A stretch of DNA of 64,000 nucleotides, from the NCBI GenBank assembly GCA_916610825.1, contig OU744448.1, positions 15,251,936-15,315,935 of the forward strand, written 5' to 3'. Positions 47,601-51,964 of this stretch are shown here, piece by piece. Below the pieces are notes generated by a model. The model searched no databases, was not told the DNA's origin, and worked only from the letters and a program-made list of their open reading frames with translations. The number at the start of each line of letters is the position of its first letter. Position 1 is the stretch's first letter. A program made the translations under genes and the position numbers. Source of the DNA: Haliclystus octoradiatus. Taxonomy: Eukaryota; Cnidaria; Staurozoa; Stauromedusae; Haliclystidae.

Positions 47601-49427
47601 GCATCTACATCAACGTATTGACGAACATAGTGGGTCGGCAGTCGGTTTACACTTACAAACTCACAATAAAATGTCAAAAATTCAGGACATCTCTTTTCTG
47701 TACTGAGGAAGTGCACCAATAAGTTTGATTGTTTAATTCATGAAATGCTATCAATCAAAGAGCTAAGTCCGACCCTCAACACTCAGAAGGATTCCGTCCG
47801 ATCTAGGCTATTTGTATAACTCTACCTAAGTAAATAATATATTTTCTTTGTTGTATTGTTTTCTACCCAATTTTATAATCACGTAAATATTTACTATAAA
47901 TACTTTGTAATTTTATATGTTATTCCTTTTAACCTGAAGATGCAATTAAGCTATTGCAAAACGTTGTTTAAACCTAAGTCTGTTTATTTTTTGTCGCTAT
48001 CCTTTATCTTGAAAAATTAAATTTTACTGAGGTTAAACACTATCTTTGAATCCCGCTGCTTAGCTCTTTTGTTAAATGGTACAAAGTCTACTTGTAGACA
48101 AGCAATCTGCCTTGCTGCTGAATTGAGCACATGTAACAGCATGACCCTGTCAGTTCCTACTTCCTAGGACCCTAGATTGAGCCGCTTATCAGTGCAGTTC
48201 AGGACTATATCGTTCCCTCTTTGCTTTAACGCGCCGCTGAATGGTTTAGGAAAGTTAATGGGGAGTTTATGCTTATCAAGTGGTTTGTTTGATCTGTGAC
48301 TGTATGTATCCTATCATCTGTTATGTCAAAGCCATTCATCTCAACAAATGATGTCTAGTTTGTATATTAACACAATTTTAATGTTGCTGCTATTGTTATT
48401 TGTTGATGTGGTTAATTTATGTGCTGCTGATATTCCACGCTGATCATTATTTATTTTTCCCCCTTCCTTCCCATCCCTTGTTGGTTGACAAAGGTAACTA
48501 TAACTAGGAATTCCACTGACTTAGCAGACGTGAATGGAGCTTGTTTGGCGGTGTCAGGTCTGCTATTGGTCAACTTTATGAACTCATAATTTTTTTCACA
48601 GGGGACATTGTGTTATACAATAGTAGGTGGTTGTTCTGTTTTCTCAAGACGCGTTAATTGGTATGGTATAGGACTCATTCGTTATTAGGAAATAGTATAT
48701 CTTGAAACAATAGAAAATAGCAATAGCTCACCTGTGTTTCATGATGGTAATGCTTAGGGAAAAGGGATCTGATAGAACGGTCTACAAGAAAGAAAGTCAA
48801 TAACAATTCCTTGGAATCTCATAATGTTTTTGTAATGGAGGCACCTGTCAAACGATAGAAAACTATCCTTGCAAAATACAATACATCGACAATTACTGAC
48901 CAATGAGACGTGATGCTAGAATTTCCTTTTCAGAAAAACCTCCATCTCGCCTAAAATAGTTCCCAGGAATTCTGTTAATTGCTGCAGACTTTTGATTATA
49001 TGAAACCTACAAACGTAGAAGCAAACACTATGTTAAAGCAATACAACACATACAGCGATAATAAACAGGCTGATTGTGAACAATTTAATAAATTTCATAC
49101 CTATTTCTGCAAGCTTTTGTGTTATATTTATTTGATAGAAGGCTGTTATTGATCATGAACAGATACTGAAATTTATAGCTAACTTTTATATTCTAGGAAT
49201 CGCAAGACTGTTTCCAAATTTCTTGATAAATTTCGTAGAAACTGGGCTCCAGATACCGGTCGTCACCTCTCGGTGCAAATGCAATACAATGAAATAATCA
49301 GTTGTGGCACAGGAAATTAATATTGATGCAAAACCTATGAATTACCTGCCTTTAATGGTAAAAAGTTCAATCCATTTGTCATAATTTTTGCCGAGACCAC
49401 TGTAGAAAGGACTGCTGTACTTCCACA
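5431..49427 (-). CDS. PNPT1: Polyribonucleotide nucleotidyltransferase 1 (mitochondrial PNPase), 26 exons, 5' end missing
   Basis: Twenty-six minus-strand exons join in one frame (2118 nt, 705 residues plus stop). From 5' to 3' they start at 49427, 49006, 48781, 39966, 39518, 39078, 32870, 32700, 32487, 27682, 26729, 26173, 25672, 24068, 23800, 23621, 21698, 17891, 15617, 13946, 13470, 12251, 9936, 6634, 6059 and 5640. PNPase is a phosphate-dependent 3'-5' exoribonuclease (and reverse polymerase) acting as a trimer in mitochondria. Domain order is complete: first RNase PH core (exons 1-6), helical linker (7-11), second RNase PH core (12-20), KH domain with GVGG (22-23) and S1 domain (24-26). 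The catalytic acidic residues and lysine of the second core are kept in [10 protein letters not shown]. Human PNPT1 has 783 residues, so about 60-75 N-terminal residues (targeting peptide and first strand) are missing. Every intron phase agrees; two introns need GC donors. Confidence 0.96.
5981..6059 (-). CDS. PNPT1: PNPT1 exon 25 (S1 domain)
   Basis: Encodes [20 protein letters not shown], matching [20 protein letters not shown]. Acceptor TTCAAG, donor AAG|GTATGA, phase 0 out. Confidence 0.94.
6290..6550. repeat. GTTCATGAAC-rich repeat copy
   Basis: Repeated short palindromes (GTTCATGAAC and near variants) ending in TTTTTGCAGGGGC at the right. It is a diverged member of the family best preserved at 34067-34171, and lies in a PNPT1 intron. 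Confidence 0.5.
6576..6634 (-). CDS. PNPT1: PNPT1 exon 24 (start of S1 domain)
   Basis: Encodes [15 protein letters not shown], the first strand of the S1 RNA-binding domain. Acceptor ATGTAG, donor ATCAG|GTAAAT, phase 2 out. Confidence 0.93.
6635..9832. other. PNPT1 intron (exons 23-24), mostly unrecognised
   Basis: AT-rich, with no coding similarity. The part at about 7050-7590 is a diverged same-strand copy of the repeat unit duplicated at 24.2-25.5 kb, and its characteristic right end (GAATGCAGATCATC) reappears only at about 9760. This suggests that an insertion of about 2.1 kb split an older copy. A run of GATCGGATC-type palindromes is at 8157-8200. Confidence 0.4.
9833..9936 (-). CDS. 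PNPT1: PNPT1 exon 23 (KH domain, second part)
   Basis: Encodes [17 protein letters not shown] and [12 protein letters not shown], matching GVTISQVDEETFSVFAP..AMHEARDFI. Acceptor ATTACAG, donor CAG|GTATAA. Confidence 0.95.
10480..10615. repeat. Diverged hAT-like end rich in AATTACTT
   Basis: Repeated AATTGTAATTA words end in GACAGCCCTG, which read on the other strand (CAGGGCTGTCAATTACT) is a typical hAT terminus. The opposite end was not located. A similar AATTACTTT-rich stretch is at 14995-15140. Confidence 0.35.
10720..11118. repeat. 399-bp TIR element with GGAGTCGGAGTC words
   Basis: Ends are inverted: CAGAGGTGTATGGGAGCC at the left and, on the other strand, CAGAGGTGTCCCGGGTC at the right. 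The interior repeats GGAGTCGGAG-type words and has no ORF. CAGAGGTG ends are common in hAT elements, but the 8 bp on each side do not match, so a target duplication is not preserved. Confidence 0.5.
11455..12090. repeat. Further GTTCATGAAC-family pieces
   Basis: Two clusters (about 11455-11745 and 12005-12090) of CATGAAC/GTTCATG words with intervening AT-rich DNA, in the intron between PNPT1 exons 22 and 23. Both are degraded copies of the family at 34067. Confidence 0.4.
12168..12251 (-). CDS. PNPT1: PNPT1 exon 22 (KH domain)
   Basis: Encodes [24 protein letters not shown] is the GxxG loop that grips single-stranded RNA in KH domains. Acceptor CTTTAG, donor ACAG|GTATAG. Confidence 0.96.
12458..13146. 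mobile_element. Non-autonomous TIR element with hairpin ends, copy 1 (689 bp)
   Basis: Ends are inverted over about 75 bp: left begins TTGACTGGCTCCAAGTCCCG, right on the other strand begins TTGACTTGCTCCAAGTCTCA. Each end also folds on itself (AAGTCCCGC ... GCGGGACTT), and a second hairpin (GTTGG..CAG..CTG..CCAAC) lies just inside the left end. Flanks AGGATTCTA (12449-12457) and AGGATTCCA (13147-13155) look like a 9-bp target duplication with one change. No ORF of its own. A second copy is at 51965-52867. The 8-9 bp duplication and long ends fit a Mutator- or hAT-type mobiliser. Confidence 0.72.
13387..13470 (-). CDS. PNPT1: PNPT1 exon 21
   Basis: Encodes [13 protein letters not shown] then a basic linker, matching AKKEILQIMNKTI, between the core and the KH domain. 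Acceptor ACTACAG, donor CTAG|GTGATT. Confidence 0.9.
13883..13946 (-). CDS. PNPT1: PNPT1 exon 20
   Basis: Encodes [20 protein letters not shown], matching [20 protein letters not shown] at the end of the second core. Acceptor ACACAG, donor AGAG|GTACAA. Confidence 0.93.
14995..15140. repeat. AATTACTTT-rich repeat
   Basis: Dense runs of AGTAATTA/AATTACTT words, similar to the stretch at 10480. Probably a degraded hAT-type MITE end. Nothing else is recognised in the intron 13947-15545. Confidence 0.3.
15546..15617 (-). CDS. PNPT1: PNPT1 exon 19 (catalytic residues)
   Basis: Encodes [16 protein letters not shown] and NGITGVQ. It holds the acidic pair and lysine corresponding to D486, D492 and K494 of E. 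coli PNPase, so the phosphorolytic site looks intact. Acceptor GTCTAG, donor CAA|GTTAGT, phase 0 on both sides. Confidence 0.97.
15618..17787. other. PNPT1 intron, nothing recognised except one short repeat
   Basis: No exon-like, RNA-like or transposon-end pattern was seen apart from a GTTCATGAAC-type fragment at about 17515-17575. Confidence 0.4.
17788..17891 (-). CDS. PNPT1: PNPT1 exon 18
   Basis: Encodes [20 protein letters not shown] and YEILTDIM, matching GVPISSAVAGVAIGL...YRLLTDIL. Acceptor TTTTTCAG, donor ATG|GTAAAA, phase 0 out. Confidence 0.96.
18352..21334. repeat. Old interspersed repeat, copy A, split by the CACTA element
   Basis: The segments 18352-18516 and 20922-21334 match 46825-46849 plus 48016-48574 with roughly 90% identity, in the same orientation. 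The shared stretch starts TTATTGTAGTTAAAT and ends GCTATTGGTCAAC. It has no recognisable coding content. Copy A is interrupted only by the CACTA element, and copy B only by the Penelope-like element. Confidence 0.75.
18517..20921. mobile_element. Non-autonomous CACTA (CMC/EnSpm) transposon, 2,405 bp
   Basis: The ends are CACTATGAGATTTTAAAGT and, on the other strand, CACTATGAGATTTTTAAGT. The element is flanked by TTC on both sides (18514-18516 and 20922-20924), a 3-bp duplication, and the uninterrupted sequence with a single TTC is present at 48161-48163. CACTA termini plus a 3-bp duplication define the CACTA superfamily. Both subterminal regions are arrays of GTACTGAAA words: 43-bp units around 18770-18900, and longer units with both orientations of the word around 20340-20730. 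The 1.4 kb centre has no transposase ORF, so it must rely on a partner in trans. Confidence 0.88.
21645..21698 (-). CDS. PNPT1: PNPT1 exon 17
   Basis: Encodes [18 protein letters not shown], the near-invariant SSSMAxxCGGSLALMDxG block that binds phosphate. Acceptor CTCCAG, donor GCTG|GTATGT. Confidence 0.96.
22238..22926. repeat. Tandem duplication, 354-bp period
   Basis: TATGAAGTCTCCAACGAAGC opens copies at 22238 and 22592, and ATGCACAATGGCC closes both. The two copies differ by scattered substitutions and small indels, so the duplication is not recent. It lies in the intron between PNPT1 exons 16 and 17. Confidence 0.75.
23532..23621 (-). CDS. PNPT1: PNPT1 exon 16
   Basis: Encodes [13 protein letters not shown] and [11 protein letters not shown], matching GALAEKALYPVIP..RVTSEVLESNG. 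Acceptor TCGGCAG, donor AATG|GTTGGT. Confidence 0.95.
23734..23800 (-). CDS. PNPT1: PNPT1 exon 15
   Basis: Encodes [11 protein letters not shown] and SRREIGHG, matching FPPYATNEI...NRRELGHG, a substrate-binding loop of the second core. The inner loop is serine- and lysine-rich and diverged. Acceptor TTGATAG, donor CATG|GTAATT. Confidence 0.94.
24032..24068 (-). CDS. PNPT1: PNPT1 exon 14 (37-nt microexon-like)
   Basis: Encodes [12 protein letters not shown], equivalent to IKDKNFMLHYE. At 37 nt it is the shortest exon of the gene. Acceptor TCATCAG, donor GAG|GTATAG; the flanking phases (2 in, 0 out) fit. Confidence 0.9.
24207..25527. repeat. Tandem pair of a repeat unit with hairpin head, 620-bp period
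   Basis: GTGACTATT(T/C)AGGACGGTAG opens both copies (about 24210 and 24830) and AATGCAGATCATCGAATAGT ends both. The second copy begins with a hairpin at 24798-24868. A more diverged copy is at about 7050-7590 plus 9735-9800. No ORF is kept in the copies. Confidence 0.65.
24798..24868. repeat. Hairpin at the start of the second repeat unit
   Basis: GACAACGAGCCCGAGTTGGC at the left pairs with GCCAACAAGGGCGAGTTGTC at the right around a 25-30 nt loop. The left arm is missing from the first unit of the tandem pair. Confidence 0.6.
25602..25672 (-). CDS. PNPT1: PNPT1 exon 13
   Basis: Encodes [19 protein letters not shown], matching VLCTVTFDSLES. Acceptor GTATAG, donor AG|GTAAAC, phase 2 out. Confidence 0.92.
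26071..26173 (-). CDS. PNPT1: PNPT1 exon 12 (start of second RNase PH core)
   Basis: Encodes [17 protein letters not shown] and [13 protein letters not shown], the R(C)DGR and LHGSxLFxRGxTQ signatures that open the catalytic RNase PH core. Acceptor TTTCAG, donor CAG|GTATCA. Confidence 0.96.
26329..26361. repeat. Solo end of the CCCCTGCGAAAA/GTTCATGA family
   Basis: Reads CCCCTGCGAAAAACAGTTCA and continues GGAGTTCATGA, nearly identical to the left arm of the palindromic element at 34067, but the right half is absent. Confidence 0.55.
26645..26729 (-). CDS. PNPT1: PNPT1 exon 11
   Basis: Encodes [18 protein letters not shown], matching VVAKEVFRSIVLNEYKR, the end of the linker. Acceptor CTGTTAG, donor AGAG|GTTTGA, phase 2 out. 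Confidence 0.92.
26730..27624. other. PNPT1 intron, nothing recognised
   Basis: AT-rich intron between exons 10 and 11 with no coding, RNA or TIR pattern seen. Confidence 0.45.
27625..27682 (-). CDS. PNPT1: PNPT1 exon 10
   Basis: Encodes [19 protein letters not shown] of the helical linker. Acceptor TTTATAG, donor ACAG|GTAAGG, ends in phase 1. Confidence 0.88.
27875..27965 (-). other. tRNA-like sequence (degraded or SINE-derived)
   Basis: On the minus strand an A-box-like TGTAGCTCAATCGTTAG is followed about 50 nt later by a B-box GGTTCGAACCC. The acceptor stem does not pair, the T-stem has mismatches and the anticodon arm is unclear, so this is not a functional tRNA gene. It may be a tRNA-derived SINE head. 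Confidence 0.35.
28196..30266. mobile_element. TTAA-flanked element with about 250-bp inverted ends (2,071 bp)
   Basis: Starts AGTGGGAATAAACCCCCAGA and its other end reads the same on the opposite strand. The inverted repeats continue for about 250 bp at over 90% identity. Both sides are bordered by TTAA (28192-28195 and 30267-30270), the duplication made by piggyBac-type transposases. The termini do not begin with the CCC/CCY typical of piggyBac, so the superfamily is not certain. The 1.5 kb centre has no long ORF. Confidence 0.75.
29478..29542. repeat. Two tandem copies of a 31-bp unit
   Basis: GTACAATTAATACTTTGCAG followed by TACCA..CTCCA occurs twice in a row inside the TTAA-flanked element. 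Confidence 0.7.
30848..30935. repeat. GTTCATGAAC-family fragment
   Basis: TTCATGAACTGTTTATGAATG and neighbours match the family at 34067; degraded. Confidence 0.4.
31662..31845. mobile_element. 184-bp mariner-type MITE
   Basis: Flanked by TA on both sides (31660-31661 and 31846-31847). Ends are inverted: CAGTCGAAATTGCTTAATAT at the left and CAGTAGAACTCGGTTAATAT read from the right. The interior repeats GGGA(C/T)ATTAAGCGAGG-type words. No ORF. A TA duplication with CAGT ends fits Tc1/mariner mobilisation. Confidence 0.75.
32436..32487 (-). CDS. PNPT1: PNPT1 exon 9
   Basis: Encodes [15 protein letters not shown] of the helical linker, similar to AMERLYAVF..Y in the human protein. Acceptor TTTCAG, donor AAG|GTACAA. 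Confidence 0.85.
32591..32700 (-). CDS. PNPT1: PNPT1 exon 8 (helical linker, GC donor)
   Basis: Begins [13 protein letters not shown] and continues with a poorly conserved linker ending NGHVQM. Exon 9 requires a phase-2 junction, and the only phase-2 donor in this stretch is GAG|GCATGT. The three GT sites here give phases 0 or 1 and would break the frame. The far end is therefore inferred. Confidence 0.75.
32797..32870 (-). CDS. PNPT1: PNPT1 exon 7
   Basis: Encodes [20 protein letters not shown] and CAFSE, matching IVMLEASAENI...AIKVG. Acceptor GCTTTAG, donor GAG|GTAGAA, phase 1 in and 0 out. Confidence 0.92.
33417..36260. other. PNPT1 intron (exons 6-7), left half, mostly unrecognised
   Basis: AT-rich, including a nearly pure A/T stretch at 33715-33775 with overlapping TTTATT/AATAAA inverted words. 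Only the palindromic element at 34067 stands out. Short ORFs here have no recognisable similarity. Confidence 0.4.
34067..34170. mobile_element. Near-perfect 104-bp palindromic element, best copy of the GTTCATGAAC family
   Basis: The left arm (34067-34106) starts CCCCTGCGAAAACAGTTCAG and contains GTTCATGAAC; the right arm is its reverse complement with one extra base. The whole element can fold into one long hairpin. Related pieces lie at about 6.3, 11.5, 12.0, 17.5, 25.9, 26.3, 30.9, 39.3 and 48.6 kb. The flanking bases give no clear target duplication. Confidence 0.7.
36265..38215. other. GC-richer island in a PNPT1 intron, origin unknown
   Basis: Noticeably less AT-rich than its surroundings, with a minisatellite at its left. 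ORFs of 66-109 codons occur on both strands, but none shows a motif I recognise. It may be the remains of a retrotransposon or of an inserted host sequence; no inverted or direct terminal repeats were found. Confidence 0.4.
36374..36592. repeat. Minisatellite, about four units of 55-60 bp
   Basis: CATATCATCATACTGCTCTG followed by ACCTCAGCGTCAAGCA recurs four times with variation. A two-copy GGCATGTCTAAGGCTCA repeat lies just before it (36322-36361). Confidence 0.7.
38968..39078 (-). CDS. PNPT1: PNPT1 exon 6
   Basis: Encodes [15 protein letters not shown] and [12 protein letters not shown], the last part of the first RNase PH core. Acceptor CTTTCAG, donor GTTG|GTATGA. Confidence 0.93.
39225..39388. 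repeat. GTTCATGAAC-family copy
   Basis: Contains GTTCACGAACAGTTCATGA, AGTTTATGAACTTG and GTTCATGAACATTAG, a degraded full-length-looking copy in the intron between PNPT1 exons 5 and 6. Confidence 0.5.
39471..39518 (-). CDS. PNPT1: PNPT1 exon 5
   Basis: Encodes [17 protein letters not shown], the hallmark SDIPW.GP block of PNPases. Acceptor TTTCTAG, donor ATTG|GTAAGT, phase 1 on both sides. Confidence 0.95.
39903..39966 (-). CDS. PNPT1: PNPT1 exon 4
   Basis: Encodes [10 protein letters not shown] and DTLAINGG, matching VLCNLLAVDG..DVLAINGA. Acceptor CTGTAG, donor G|GTAAGT, ends in phase 1. Confidence 0.93.
40983..42042. mobile_element. About 1.06-kb TIR element with hairpin arms, holding a nested element
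   Basis: The left arm GTGCAGACAGACTTTTTCTT (40982) is repeated in inverted form at about 42003-42042 (on the other strand GTGCAGACAGACTTTTCCTT). Each arm also folds on itself (GCAGACAGAC ... GTCTGTGC). The interior is largely taken by the CCGTATTTTCCGG element at 41117-41893. The true outer limits were not fixed. Confidence 0.5.
41117..41893. mobile_element. Element with TATTTTCCGGTG inverted ends
   Basis: The left end reads TATTTTCCGGTGCATAAGG, and the right end on the other strand reads CCGTATTTTCCGGTGTATAA. GTCGACTTATACACCG words occur at both ends. The stretch 41250-41480 is a direct repeat of 44670-44900, and same-orientation right-end sequence recurs at about 45700-45776, so several related elements are nested here. 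Superfamily not assigned. Confidence 0.5.
42840..44180 (+). pseudogene. Decayed hAT-family transposase (ZNF862-like group)
   Basis: Several short plus-strand reading frames line up in order. The first has an RNase H-like core stretch [14 protein letters not shown] and [17 protein letters not shown] (42893-43078). The next includes [16 protein letters not shown] (43090-43275). The third has [18 protein letters not shown] (43378-43710), and the last [13 protein letters not shown] (43986-44171), from the C-terminal dimerisation region. These resemble ZNF862-like hAT proteins in order and wording. Frameshifts and stops separate the pieces, so no protein can be made. Confidence 0.6.
44505..45363. 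mobile_element. TIR element with AGTCAAATCTG ends
   Basis: The left end is CAGTAAAGTCAAATCTGCTA, and the right end on the other strand is GTACAGTCAAATCTGTCTAT; both continue into ATAACG(G/A)C. The ends resemble those at 5-176. The interior shares about 230 bp with 41250-41480. No transposase is seen. Confidence 0.5.
45780..46820. other. PNPT1 intron segment, nothing recognised
   Basis: AT-rich, no ORF with recognisable similarity, no clear terminal repeat. Confidence 0.4.
46917..47382 (+). pseudogene. Penelope-like reverse transcriptase remnant
   Basis: [16 protein letters not shown] at 46917-46965 carries the catalytic YVDD. A stop at about 47033 and a frame change follow. The next frame reads [20 protein letters not shown] and LDRARRLSS, the thumb-region wording typical of Penelope-like elements. 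It is not intact. Confidence 0.75.
47425..47820 (+). pseudogene. Penelope-like GIY-YIG endonuclease domain
   Basis: The reading frame 47425-47706 contains [19 protein letters not shown], where VY and YVG form the GIY-YIG signature, followed by [11 protein letters not shown]. After a frame change, [20 protein letters not shown] follows, the usual C-terminal tail of these proteins. Confidence 0.75.
48732..48781 (-). CDS. PNPT1: PNPT1 exon 3
   Basis: Encodes (I)[17 protein letters not shown], matching the family block DRSIRPLFPxGY..ETQ. Acceptor TTGTAG, donor CAG|GTGAGC. The next exon is 8.8 kb away because of transposon insertions in the intron. Confidence 0.93.
48901..49006 (-). CDS. PNPT1: PNPT1 exon 2
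   Basis: Encodes [12 protein letters not shown] and [10 protein letters not shown], the phosphate/RNA-binding segment of the first RNase PH core. Acceptor TTTGTAG, donor ATTG|GTCAGT, ends in phase 1. Confidence 0.93.
49350..49427 (-). CDS. PNPT1: PNPT1 exon 1 of those found (first RNase PH core)
   Basis: Encodes [15 protein letters not shown] and ends LPLK, aligning with GDTAVMVTAVS...MPL of animal PNPT1. The acceptor is TTATTCAG and the frame is 0 on both sides. The donor has to be AAG|GCAGGT; using the GT four bases further puts exon 2 out of frame with an early stop. The exon carrying the mitochondrial targeting peptide should lie upstream of 49427 but was not recognised. Confidence 0.85.
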
Positions 49428-49467
49428 CTGAATAAATAAAAAGAACTATAATGTTGAAATTCAAATT

Positions 49468-50234
49468 CAGTGCCGGATTAATATTATCAGTGGCCTTAGG
49501 CGATTGATTAATATGGGGCCTAAAAAAATTTTTCCGCAAATTTGGTGAAAATAACATAAGTATACAGTTTGTTGGTCTCCCTCTTTATTCTGCTTTTATA
49601 TGAGCAATGACAATCACTCTCTTAGGAATATAACTTTTTTAGTATAAATACAGTATTACTGTAATAGAATGTATGGAATGAATGTCCTTCCCATTCTAAA
49701 GTCTACTTACTTGTTGTATCAGTTTTATTGTATCACCACTGCGATCGGTCGTTGCCATGGCAACACGATCTTTTTGGGATCATTTTTTCACAACAGGAAG
49801 TTACAAGTCATCATGTGTGGTTAATAGCAATGTGTTATTATTGTCAATGATTGTTTTCCTTGAATAGCAAGTGCAATTTGATCTCGATATAGCAATGCTG
49901 TCACCAAAATTAGGAGACAGTGCTGTCACCAAAATTAGGAGACAGGAAGGAAATTCAAAATCGTTATGACAATTAAATCTTGACCTTTGTAAACAATTTG
50001 ATCAATTTCTGTATGAATGTATGTGACCAATGGCTTGTAGAAAAAACTGAATTACACTTGTATTTACTGTAGTTTAAAATATGAGAATTTCATAAGAGAC
50101 CACAAAAATACTGTTTTTTCAATTTTTTTGATGTTTTCATTTTTTTTTTTTTTTTTTTCATAATATCCGGAGGCCTATTATTATCTGTGGCCTAAGACGG
50201 CCGCCTAAACCGCCTATGGGTTAATCCGGCACTG
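49468..50234. mobile_element. 767-bp non-autonomous hAT element
   Basis: Bounded by CAGTGCCGGATTAA at the left and TTAATCCGGCACTG at the right, 14-bp perfect inverted ends. Exact 8-bp duplications TTCAAATT flank it (49460-49467 and 50235-50242), the size made by hAT transposases. A 26-bp tandem duplicate (TGCTGTCACCAAAATTAGGA...) is at about 49896-49947 and a T19 run at 50139. No transposase ORF. It lies 41 bp upstream of the first recognised PNPT1 exon. Confidence 0.88.
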
Positions 50235-50242
50235 TTCAAATT

Positions 50243-50938
50243 GAAAATCAATATTTATGGAAATCATTTAAGTAGCTACATCATTCGTTAAATCTTCATA
50301 TTTGAATATAACTGATTGATTAATAATATTCACTAAAAACGACTAAACCTGTTAAGTTATTTTGATGCAAATACATGGTCATGAAAAAGCAGAGTTCGAT
50401 AAAAATTGCGATCCTGCAATCCTAGATCGAGGAAGGCTGAGCTAAAATCTGAAGGCAGCCAAGAATAAACTTTTTTTTGATAAGATATCTAGTGAATATT
50501 AAGATGAAATTATAACCTTCGGATTTCCGAAGCTTATTTGTACATTCACAAATTGATGATCAGTGTTTGTTTACGTTTACAAGTTCTGAAATAATTTCTT
50601 TACAACCAGTTCACGTCTACACTGGATGAAACGTTAACAATGAAATCATAGCAGATCGCTTTGTTCTGTCTGTTTTGTTGTCTCATCAGGTTTTCATACT
50701 ATTGAGAAATTGGCACCGCCGTTTTGGTGTTGAACTTAAAACAATATGAAATTAGATTACAACAAAAGCTAACGAGAACGCCTTTTTTTCAGTTAACCTA
50801 CGGGTAGCAGTTCAATTCAAGAAAATACTGAGCGTGTTTTCGGATGTGTTATAGGCATGATTCTGCCATCTCGCTAGAAAGTGTTGACCTTCTTTTCATG
50901 AGAACAATAGACAATGTTGAAAATCGTGTCAAATGGCT
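50243..50938. other. Unassigned stretch upstream of the recognised PNPT1 exons
   Basis: The missing 5' exon of PNPT1 could be here or beyond the transposon pile, but no convincing targeting peptide or first-strand sequence was found on the minus strand. Confidence 0.35.
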
Positions 50939-51070
50939 GGAGTATATATAGACTATATTAGATGACGTAACAGTCTAATAATGCATATAAGTAAGGTTTC
51001 ATGTTGTTAAGAAATTAAGTCTAGCTTGCTAACTGTCACGAACGCTTGTGTTTTATCTGCGTATATTCCA
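50939..51070. repeat. 132-bp module shared with 2257-2388, upstream of the Crypton-like gene
   Basis: Same length as the copy at 2257-2388 and the same orientation. It ends 230 bp before the first recombinase ORF and has a TATATATA near its start, so it may belong to the recombinase element's 5' region. Confidence 0.55.
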
Positions 51071-51964
51071 TGGTGCTGCGATTTTGATATCAACAAATTT
51101 TATGTTGATTTATTACATGAGTACCGAGATTTACACACTAAAATTCGGTGAATTAGAAAGCATACTTCACTCCTTTCGACAGTGAAAAAGCATCGTATGT
51201 GGCTTCTGATTGGACGTACGATGTTTTTTCACTAGTGAAATATGCCGTATGGAGATTTACGAGTTCCTTCTGCTACAAAATGCTAAAAAATAAAAATTTC
51301 AAAATGGCTTCCAGATTCGTAGACGTTATCGTAGACAGCATTGACGGCTTTATAGAAGAACAAGCAAATAAAAACACTATTTACAAAACAGAAAGAGATG
51401 TCAAACGAAGAAAGAGACATTATTGATATACCACAAAAGGAATTGAACATTTTGCTTAGTGAATTTATCATTTCTATTCGGAAAAGGATGGAGGAAACTA
51501 TGAACCTTGTTCTCTCAGGAGTTTAGTGGCAAGTTTTGAGAGACATTTGAAAGGAAAATTATATTCTGCAAGCATTGTAAATGACCTTGTGTTTGATAAG
51601 GTGAGAAAAACATTGTTGTCAAACAAAAAGAATTGAAAAAACAAGGGAAAGGAAATAAGCCAAACTCATCAGTAGCGTTGACAACTGACACGTTATCATG
51701 ACATGACATATTATCTACAATAAAGGTATTCTTGGTACGTATAACCCTGAAGCACTACTAAATTCATTATGGCTGAACAATACTATGCATTTTGGGCTAA
51801 GGGGTTGTAAAGAGCATAGGGACATGTGCTGGGGAGATGTCCAGTTGAATGCAGCTGCCGGTAAAGAATTTCCAGAATTCAATGAAAGGCAAACTAAAAC
51901 AAGAAGTGGCTCAGATATTAGTGACATCAGGACAATGCCTCCTAAAATGTTTTCATCAGACGGA

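Larger units (their letters stand above)
46850..48015 (+). mobile_element. 5'-truncated Penelope-like element with GIY-YIG endonuclease
   Basis: Flanked by ATTAAATTTT at 46840-46849 and 48016-48025, a 10-bp target duplication; copy A of the host repeat near 18373 shows the uninterrupted site. The element carries a reverse transcriptase C-terminal part with a YVDD box and a GIY-YIG domain, the pairing that defines Penelope-like elements. A 32-bp sequence (CAAGATAAAGGATAGCGACA...) at 46877-46908 is repeated exactly in inverted form at 47980-48011, as often seen for Penelope flanks. Only about 1.2 kb of a normal 2.5-4 kb element remains. Confidence 0.82.
46825..48574. repeat. Old interspersed repeat, copy B, split by the Penelope-like element
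   Basis: Segments 46825-46849 and 48016-48574 correspond to copy A at 18352-21334. TTCCTACTTCCTAGGACC at 48153 is the intact site into which the CACTA element inserted in copy A. Confidence 0.75.

Noticed and set aside
49195..49285. Plus-strand stretch after TTCTAG that looks like an exon (GAATCGCAAGACTG...)
   Set aside because: It is on the opposite strand to PNPT1, the reading frame meets stops within 40 codons and it matches no family I know.
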